From assembly GCA_964522485.1 (NCBI GenBank), contig CAZFUS010000011.1, positions 1 to 47,644 of the forward strand: a stretch of DNA of 47,644 nucleotides, in the 5' to 3' direction. Source of the DNA: Methylohalomonas sp964522485. Lineage in GTDB: Bacteria > Pseudomonadota > Gammaproteobacteria > Methylohalomonadales > Methylohalomonadaceae. A program made the translations under genes and the position numbers. Shown piece after piece: positions 42,540 through 47,644 of this stretch; the first letter of the stretch is position 1; each line of letters opens with the position of its first letter. The notes beneath the pieces were generated by a model. The model was not told where the DNA came from. It worked only from the letters and a program-made list of their open reading frames with translations, and ran no database searches.

Positions 42540-42902
42540 TCAACCGAGCAGGATAAGCAGCCAGATGACCGCAGCGCTGGTGAGCGACAACAGCACCGCC
42601 GCAGAGCTGACATCCTTGGCGACACCGGACAAGGCATGATATTCCGCGCCGATGCGATCTACCGCCGCTTCGACGGCGGAATTGAGCAATTCCACAATCA
42701 ACACCTGCAGCCAGGCACCGATCAATAGCGCCCGCTCCACCGGGGTCTCACCCAGATACAGACCCAGCGGCAGAATGACGAAAGCGGCGAGAACTTCCTG
42801 ACGAAAGGCGATTTCATTGCGAAACGCCGCCCGGAAACCCTGTAGGGAATAGTGCAGAGCACTGAGAATACGCGGCAAGCCGGTCTTGCCCTGGAAAGCC
42901 AT
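42540..42902 (-). CDS. dgkA: Diacylglycerol kinase
   Basis: Small integral membrane kinase that recycles diacylglycerol to phosphatidate. In 120 residues it has three transmembrane helices and the family's active-site motifs: RAAFRNEIAFRQE near residues 24-36, and VELLNSAVEAAVDRIG followed by AKDVSSAAV. It converges with the Fur-regulated small genes, ending nine bases from the 43-aa frame. Confidence 0.95.
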   Translation of the reverse strand: MAFQGKTGLPRILSALHYSLQGFRAAFRNEIAFRQEVLAAFVILPLGLYLGETPVERALLIGAWLQVLIVELLNSAVEAAVDRIGAEYHALSGVAKDVSSAAVLLSLTSAAVIWLLILLG

Positions 42903-42934
42903 GGCGATGGGTCAGCGGACGCTGTGATTCAGTA

Positions 42935-43438
42935 TCAGGCTTGCAAAGCCTTCAACGCCGCAGCGTAGTCAGGTTCATCGGCAATTTCATTGACCATCTC
43001 GGTATGCAAGATTCGGCCATCGGTATCCGTTACCACCACGGCCCGCGCCGTAATACCGGCCAGCGGCCCGTCGGTGATCAGCACGCCATAATCCTTGGCG
43101 AAATTACGTGAGCGCATCAGCGACAGTGTTTTGACATTCTCAATGCCCTCGGCCTCACAGAAACGCGACATGGCAAACGGCAGATCCGCCGAAATCATCA
43201 GGAACGCGGCATCGCTGAAATCCGCTGCTTTCTGGTTGAACTGCCGGGTCGACATGGCGCAGGTCGGGGTATCCAGACTGGGAAAAATATTCATGACGAT
43301 CCGGCGCCCCTTGAAATCGGCCAACGTCACATCATTCAGTTCGGCATCGACCAGGACAAAATCGGGGGCCTGATCACCGATGGCCGGCAGTTCGCCGTTG
43401 GTATGAATCGGGTTGCCCTTGAGAGTAATCGTCGCCAT
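42935..43438 (-). CDS. tpx: Thiol peroxidase Tpx
   Basis: Atypical 2-Cys peroxiredoxin of the periplasm/cytoplasm-type Tpx family, reducing alkyl peroxides with thioredoxin. The 167-residue protein has peroxidatic C60 in SLDTPTCAMSTRQF and resolving C94 in SRFCEAEG, with DLPFAMSRFC typical of Tpx. It lies between dgkA and gcvH on the same strand, 14 bp after gcvH. Confidence 0.97.
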   Translation of the reverse strand: MATITLKGNPIHTNGELPAIGDQAPDFVLVDAELNDVTLADFKGRRIVMNIFPSLDTPTCAMSTRQFNQKAADFSDAAFLMISADLPFAMSRFCEAEGIENVKTLSLMRSRNFAKDYGVLITDGPLAGITARAVVVTDTDGRILHTEMVNEIADEPDYAAALKALQA

Positions 43439-43452
43439 TGCATCACCTTGAA

Positions 43453-43845
43453 TCAGTTGTCCTCGTTGAGGTATTCGTCATAGCCGGTGGCGTCAAACAG
43501 TTCACCGAGTTCGGCTTCGTCGTCGGGCTGTAACTGGAATATCCAGCCTTCGCCGTAAGGATCCTCGTTAATATTGTCCGGACTGTCCTTGAGTTCATCG
43601 TTGACGGCGATGATTTCCCCGCCGACCGGACAGTAAATGTCGGACGCGGACTTGACCGATTCCACCACTGCGCATTCATCACCGCTGGCGTAGTTGCGTT
43701 CGACCTCTGGCAGTTCCACATAAACGATATCACCCAGTTCCTGCTGGGCGTAATCAGTGATGCCGACCCTTACCGTGCCATCCTCCTGCAATTCAGCCCA
43801 GGTATGCGTCTTGCTGTATCTCAGTTCTTCGGGTAACTGTGCCAT
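43453..43845 (-). CDS. gcvH: Glycine cleavage system H protein
   Basis: Lipoyl carrier of the glycine cleavage complex. The 130-residue protein begins MAQLPEELRYSKTHTWAELQ and has the lipoylation motif VVESVKSASDIY with lipoyl Lys65. The frame extends upstream to 43887, but homology starts at this ATG. gcvT and gcvP are not in the window, so the complex is encoded elsewhere or this copy is a stand-alone lipoyl protein. Confidence 0.95.
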   Translation of the reverse strand: MAQLPEELRYSKTHTWAELQEDGTVRVGITDYAQQELGDIVYVELPEVERNYASGDECAVVESVKSASDIYCPVGGEIIAVNDELKDSPDNINEDPYGEGWIFQLQPDDEAELGELFDATGYDEYLNEDN

Positions 43846-43936
43846 GCCTTCATTATTGTTTTTGCTGTTTTTGAGCCAGGTCGGCACCGTTCAATCAGCG
43901 CGGGCCGCCGCGTTCAGTTTCAATTACTGTAGATGA

Positions 43937-45016
43937 TCAGCGGTCTGTATTGAAGCCTGTCCGGCTATCAGGCTGCCGGCCGAAAACCACCAGATGCTCG
44001 ATCTCGGCACGGATGCCGATGGCCTGATTGACCGGATGATTGTGATGACTCGGCACCAGGCTCAATAACCGCATCCCGCTGTCCAGCGCCAAGGTATACA
44101 GAAATTCTGCGCCGCGGAAGGCCTTGGCCACCACGACCGCTGCCCGCTCGCTGTCGTCATCGTGAATGATGTCATCCGGCCGCACCAGTATTTCGACACC
44201 GGTACCGGCCGCCAGGCCGTGCGGCTGCTGGCCACACAATACCCCCAGTTCGGTCTCGACCCGGTAGTCGTCTACCACCGTCCCCGGCAGAAACACTCCC
44301 TCACCGATGAAATCGGCCACAAAGCGGCTGGCGGGACGGTGATACAGTTCAAACGGTGTATCCCACTGTACCAGACGGCCATCCTGTATCACCCCCACGC
44401 GGTCCGCCATGGCAAAAGCCTCGAGCTGATTGTGCGTCACCATGACCGCCGTAACCCGGTCCTGGCGCAGGATGCGGCCCACTTCGCGCGCCAGATCCTC
44501 GCGCAGTTCGACATCCATGCTGGCGAACGGCTCGTCCAGCAACAACAGGCGTGGACGCGGCGCCAGGGCCCGGGCCAGCGCCACGCGCTGCTGCTGGCCG
44601 CCGGACAGTTGATGCGGATACATCTCCAGCAGCGATTCGATACTCAGCAATGCTGCCAGCTCGTGAATACGTTGCCGGCGTTGCCGAGCCGATTGGCGCG
44701 CCAGGCCAAAGCCAATATTGGCGCTGACATTCAGATGCGGGAACAGTGCATAGTCCTGAAACACCATGCCGACCCCGCGCCGCTCAACCGGCAGTAACTG
44801 TCGTGGACTGCTGACCAGCTGCGCATCGATGTGCACCTCGCCGGCCAACGGCTGCAGAAAGCCGGCAATCGCGCGCAGCAGAGTGGTTTTTCCGCAGCCG
44901 CTGGGACCGACCAGGCAACCGATCTCACCCTGGCCGAGCACCAGCGAGACGTCGCTGACCACGGCCTTGCCATCATAGCCGGCACTCAGTTGTTTCAATT
45001 CAACGCGCGCCGACAT
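43937..45016 (-). CDS. fbpC: Ferric iron ABC transporter ATPase (FbpC type)
   Basis: ATP-binding subunit of 359 residues. Walker A GPSGCGKT at 37-44, Q-loop FQD, signature LSGGQQQ at 137-143 and Walker B LLLLDEP at 157-163 are intact. A C-terminal regulatory OB-like (TOBE) domain occupies about 240-340. It most resembles FbpC/AfuC iron importers. Its ATG overlaps the fbpB stop by 17 bases, so fbpB and fbpC are co-translated. Last gene of the importer operon. Confidence 0.9.
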   Translation of the reverse strand: MSARVELKQLSAGYDGKAVVSDVSLVLGQGEIGCLVGPSGCGKTTLLRAIAGFLQPLAGEVHIDAQLVSSPRQLLPVERRGVGMVFQDYALFPHLNVSANIGFGLARQSARQRRQRIHELAALLSIESLLEMYPHQLSGGQQQRVALARALAPRPRLLLLDEPFASMDVELREDLAREVGRILRQDRVTAVMVTHNQLEAFAMADRVGVIQDGRLVQWDTPFELYHRPASRFVADFIGEGVFLPGTVVDDYRVETELGVLCGQQPHGLAAGTGVEILVRPDDIIHDDDSERAAVVVAKAFRGAEFLYTLALDSGMRLLSLVPSHHNHPVNQAIGIRAEIEHLVVFGRQPDSRTGFNTDR

Positions 45017-46700
45017 GACCGGGCCGTGAGCGGGAAATGAAGCGGCTGAGCAGAATCACCGGCACAATGCCCGCGACAACGATCGCGAGCGCCGGACATG
45101 CAGCCTCCGCGAGACGTTCATCATTGGCGAGCTCATAGGCGCGTACTGCCAGAGTATTGAAGTTGAATGGTCTGAGCAGCAGTGTCGCGGGCAGCTCCTT
45201 AAGCACATCGACGAATACCAGCAATACCGCACTCAGCAGAGTGCCGCGCATCATCGGCACATGTACCCGCCGTAAGGTACTTAGCCGATCCACGCCCATG
45301 CTGCGAGCGGCCTCATCCATCGATGGCCGGATCTTGGTGAGACCCGCCTCGATCGCATTCAGCGACACCGCCAGAAAACGTACCAGATAAGCAAACACCA
45401 GTATGAACAGGCTGCCGGACAACAGCAGGCCGCTGGAGATCCCGAACTGTGCCCGCAGCCAGGCATCGAGTGTGTTATCCAGCCAGGCGAAGGGCAGCAG
45501 GGCGCCTACGGCAATCACTGTACCGGGCACGGCATAACCGAGGCTGACGAAGCGCAGGCTCAGCCGCGCCGGCAAATTGTCATACAGGCGCCGACCGTAG
45601 GCGAAAAAAAGCGCCAGCGCCAGCGCCAGCAGCGCTGTCACCATGGCCAGGCCCAGACTGTTGAGCATCAGCCCGAAAAAATCAGCCTGCGCGGTACGTT
45701 GCCAGCTGTCCAGCGCCCAGGACAGCAGTACCCCCGCCGGCAACAGAAAGCCGAAGACAACAGGCAGCAGGCATATCACCAGCGCCCCGGCTGCCTGCCA
45801 GCCCTGCAGCCGTCGCGCCATCAGACTGGTATAACGACTGGACGTGTGGTGATATTGCGCCCGCCGCCGCGACCGGCGTTCCAGCCACAGCAGCAACACA
45901 ACAAAACCGAGCAGCAGTGCAGCCAGCTGCGAGGCGGCTACGCCGTCAGCAAGACCGAACCAGGTGCGAAAGATTCCGGTGGTGAATACCGGAACACCGA
46001 AATACTGCACCGTGCCGTAATCTGCCAGCGTTTCCATCAAAGCCAGTGACAGTCCGGCGACAATGGCTGGTCGCGCCAACGGCAACGCCACCCGCACGAA
46101 CCGGCGTACCGGCCCCAGTCCCAGACTGCGGGCGACTTCCAGTACGCATAGTGACTGTTCGATAAATGCACTGCGCGCCAGCAGATACACGTAAGGGTAA
46201 AGTACCAGTGACAACATGACGATGGCGCCGCCGAGCGATCGGATCGGAGGAAACCAGTAATCACCGTAGCTGACACCAAACCAGTCACGAATCGCGCTCT
46301 GTACGGGGCCGGCGACATCCAGCAGGCCGGTGTAAGTGTAGGCGATGATATAGGCCGGCATGGCCAACGGTAACAGCAGCGCCCACTCCAGTGTGCGACT
46401 GCCCGGGAACCGGCACATGGTGGTCAGCCAGGCCGGCACCAGCGCGATCAGCAGAACACCGACGCCGACACCGATCACCAATACCAGCGAATTGCGGATA
46501 TAGTCCACCAGCACGGTATCGACCAGATGCTGCCAGGTCTCGGGGCGCGGCCAGAGCAGGCTGCCGAGGACCGACAGCAGCGGCATGGCCAGTATCAGCG
46601 CCAGCAATACAAGGCCCGGCGTCCAGCCGTTCATTACCGGCCAGCGGCGGACGGCGGGAGTACTCAGGTGCTCGGGTAACGGGTAAGCGGAACTGGCCAC
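45000..46700 (-). CDS. fbpB: Ferric iron ABC transporter permease, fused double domain (FbpB type)
   Basis: A 566-residue permease with about twelve hydrophobic segments in two homologous halves, the fused arrangement of FbpB/SfuB. Each half carries an EAA-type loop (ARSLGLGPVRRFVRVALPLARPAI and ARSMGVDRLSTLRRVHVPMM) for contact with the ATPase. The start used is GTG at 46700; it lacks a clear Shine-Dalgarno and lies inside an inverted repeat. An ATG at 46634 is the next candidate. Confidence 0.9.
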   Translation of the reverse strand: MASSAYPLPEHLSTPAVRRWPVMNGWTPGLVLLALILAMPLLSVLGSLLWPRPETWQHLVDTVLVDYIRNSLVLVIGVGVGVLLIALVPAWLTTMCRFPGSRTLEWALLLPLAMPAYIIAYTYTGLLDVAGPVQSAIRDWFGVSYGDYWFPPIRSLGGAIVMLSLVLYPYVYLLARSAFIEQSLCVLEVARSLGLGPVRRFVRVALPLARPAIVAGLSLALMETLADYGTVQYFGVPVFTTGIFRTWFGLADGVAASQLAALLLGFVVLLLWLERRSRRRAQYHHTSSRYTSLMARRLQGWQAAGALVICLLPVVFGFLLPAGVLLSWALDSWQRTAQADFFGLMLNSLGLAMVTALLALALALFFAYGRRLYDNLPARLSLRFVSLGYAVPGTVIAVGALLPFAWLDNTLDAWLRAQFGISSGLLLSGSLFILVFAYLVRFLAVSLNAIEAGLTKIRPSMDEAARSMGVDRLSTLRRVHVPMMRGTLLSAVLLVFVDVLKELPATLLLRPFNFNTLAVRAYELANDERLAEAACPALAIVVAGIVPVILLSRFISRSRPGHVGAR

Positions 46701-46745
46701 TGCTTAATGATTATCAATCGGATTATCAAACGCAAAGTGGCCAGT
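46692..46745 (-). promoter_or_regulatory. Fur-like site enclosed by a perfect 10-bp inverted repeat
   Basis: ACTGGCCACT (46692-46701) and AGTGGCCAGT (46736-46745) are perfect inverted repeats. Between them (46703-46728) are two GATAAT hexamers, one within a TGATAATCATTA palindrome, resembling a Fur box. The left arm includes the complement of the GTG start of fbpB. Confidence 0.65.
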
Positions 46746-46826
46746 ATAACGGATACGCCGGCCATGACGTGAAAAGTGAAAAGCAGCAGCCAGCCGCCCC
46801 TTCACATTTCACTTTTTACTATCCGT
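46746..46826 (-). terminator. Possible attenuator/terminator between fbpA and fbpB
   Basis: Just after the fbpA stop, AAAAGTGAAA and TTTCACTTTT type arms (about 46772-46781 and 46807-46816) form a 10-bp stem, A/T-rich and symmetric. It could trim or partially terminate fbpA mRNA so that the binding protein exceeds the permease. Confidence 0.5.
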
Positions 46827-47644
46827 TCATTTCCAGCCGGCCCGATCCATGATGCGGACCGCCTCGGCATTGTTTTCACCGAGTTCACTCAGGTTCAGAT
46901 CATCGGCCTTGAAGTCACCCCATTGCTTGAGCATGGCGTTGGCCTCGATACCGCGCTTCACCGGGTATTCAAAGTTTTTATCGGCGTACCAGTGCTGAGC
47001 CTTGTCACTGAGCATGAACTCCAGCAGTTTGATGGCCTCGGCCCTGTTTTTAGCTGCCTTTGTCACACCGGCACCGCTGATATTCATGTGCGCGCCGCGC
47101 GGCGCGTCGGTATCCGGCTGGTTGGGCCAGAACACGCCAACTGCCATGGCGGCATTGACTTCGTCTACCTGGTTCGAGGCCAACATACCCGCCAGGTAAT
47201 AGGTGTTTACGACGGCGATGTCACACTGCCCGGCTGCCACGGCTTTAATCTGGTCGCGATCACCACCCTGTGGCGAGCGGGCAAAATTTGCCACTAAGTC
47301 ATTGGCCCATGCCTGTGTGGCCTGTTCACCGTTGTGCGCGATCAGACTTGCCACCAGCGACTGATTGTAGACATTCGACGACGAACGGATACAGATCCGG
47401 CCTTGCCACTGTTCATCCGCCAGCGCTTCATACGTACTCAGCTCTCCGGTATCAACGCGCTCCTGCGAGTAGACAATGATGCGCGAACGCAATGACAACC
47501 CAAACCAGGTATTGTCCGTATCGCGATAATGTGCCGGAATTGCATCGTGCAATACCTCCGACTCGATCGGCTGCAGTAATCCCCGCGTTTCAGCCAGATG
47601 CAGTCGGCCGAGATCGAACGCACCACCGTCGAGATCGAAGCACG
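46827..47644 (-). CDS. fbpA: Ferric iron-binding periplasmic protein, 5' truncated by window edge
   Basis: At least 272 codons, open through the edge of the window (no stop between 47552 and 47644), so the N terminus and signal peptide are missing. The visible part reads GRLHLAETRGLLQPIES, NTWFGLSLRSRIIVYSQERV, GRICIRSSSNVYNQSLVASL and GDFKADDLNLSELGENNAEAVRIMDRAGW, all typical of FbpA/FutA-type ferric-binding proteins. A tyrosine-rich segment (NTYYLAGML) fits the iron ligands. First gene of the importer. Confidence 0.92.
   Translation of the reverse strand, partial: CFDLDGGAFDLGRLHLAETRGLLQPIESEVLHDAIPAHYRDTDNTWFGLSLRSRIIVYSQERVDTGELSTYEALADEQWQGRICIRSSSNVYNQSLVASLIAHNGEQATQAWANDLVANFARSPQGGDRDQIKAVAAGQCDIAVVNTYYLAGMLASNQVDEVNAAMAVGVFWPNQPDTDAPRGAHMNISGAGVTKAAKNRAEAIKLLEFMLSDKAQHWYADKNFEYPVKRGIEANAMLKQWGDFKADDLNLSELGENNAEAVRIMDRAGWK

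Noticed and set aside
42421..42639. 72-codon plus-strand frame over the dgkA end
   Set aside because: It is a shadow of dgkA and out of frame with the 43-aa peptide, which has a better protein-like profile.
1..47644. CRISPR arrays, insertion sequences, prophage or integrase genes
   Set aside because: No regularly spaced repeats of CRISPR type, no transposase or integrase frame, and no attachment-site repeat next to the single tRNA gene were found.

Overview
The window is about 48 kb of chromosome from a gammaproteobacterium with moderately high GC. Two gene blocks point there. ychF-pth-rplY-prs-tRNA-Gln-ispE-lolB-TPR facing hemA-prfA-prmC-moeB is the order I know from Pseudomonas (PA4663-PA4673). 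rpe-gph-trpE followed after a gap by trpG-trpD-trpC is also Pseudomonas-like. A PEP-CTERM protein, a two-component permease iron ABC system and EcnAB-type lipoproteins suggest a Chromatiales/Ectothiorhodospiraceae-like environmental lineage rather than Pseudomonas itself; this placement is inference.

Layout. 0-5.6 kb: housekeeping genes (PrxQ peroxiredoxin, PIN-PhoH ATPase, AI-2E/PerM-type exporter, queG, DUF4870, DUF3530). 5.8-13.9 kb: rpe-gph-trpE, then a 2.8-kb interruption (secreted endonuclease/phosphatase-fold protein, small unknown protein, PEP-CTERM exoprotein with a sigma-54-type promoter), then trpG-trpD-trpC. 13.9-20.2 kb: secreted beta-propeller protein, PAS-PAS-GGDEF-EAL protein with a degenerate cyclase site, YajG-type lipoprotein, ferredoxin/flavodoxin reductase, and an overlapping pair of an unusual PanD-like pyruvoyl decarboxylase and a class II aldolase. 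20.29-20.62 kb: a 326-bp non-coding element bounded by inverted repeats and packed with perfect hairpins. 20.6-32.8 kb: translation, isoprenoid, envelope and tetrapyrrole housekeeping genes, ending in an E1-like/JAMM peptidase pair.

33-42 kb is an accessory signalling and stress region with long intergenic gaps. It holds a CheB-CheR-PAS-histidine kinase fusion with its LuxR-type regulator, small hydrophilic and membrane stress-type proteins, a PAS-GGDEF cyclase with an intact active site, a degenerate receiver protein, and three entericidin-like lipoproteins (one at 33 kb, two at 41.4-41.9 kb). The gaps contain dispersed short repeats, a candidate terminated small RNA and several hairpins. 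42-47.6 kb: a small unknown gene pair behind a near-perfect Fur box, then dgkA, tpx, gcvH and an FbpABC-type ferric iron importer (fbpA runs off the window). A second Fur-like site sits between fbpA and fbpB inside a 10-bp inverted repeat that covers the fbpB start codon.

The least ordinary items are the PanD homologue lacking the substrate-binding arginine, the hairpin element, the repeat-rich 37.5-39.7 kb signalling region, and the Fur-controlled small genes. No CRISPR array, insertion sequence, prophage or rRNA gene was seen.
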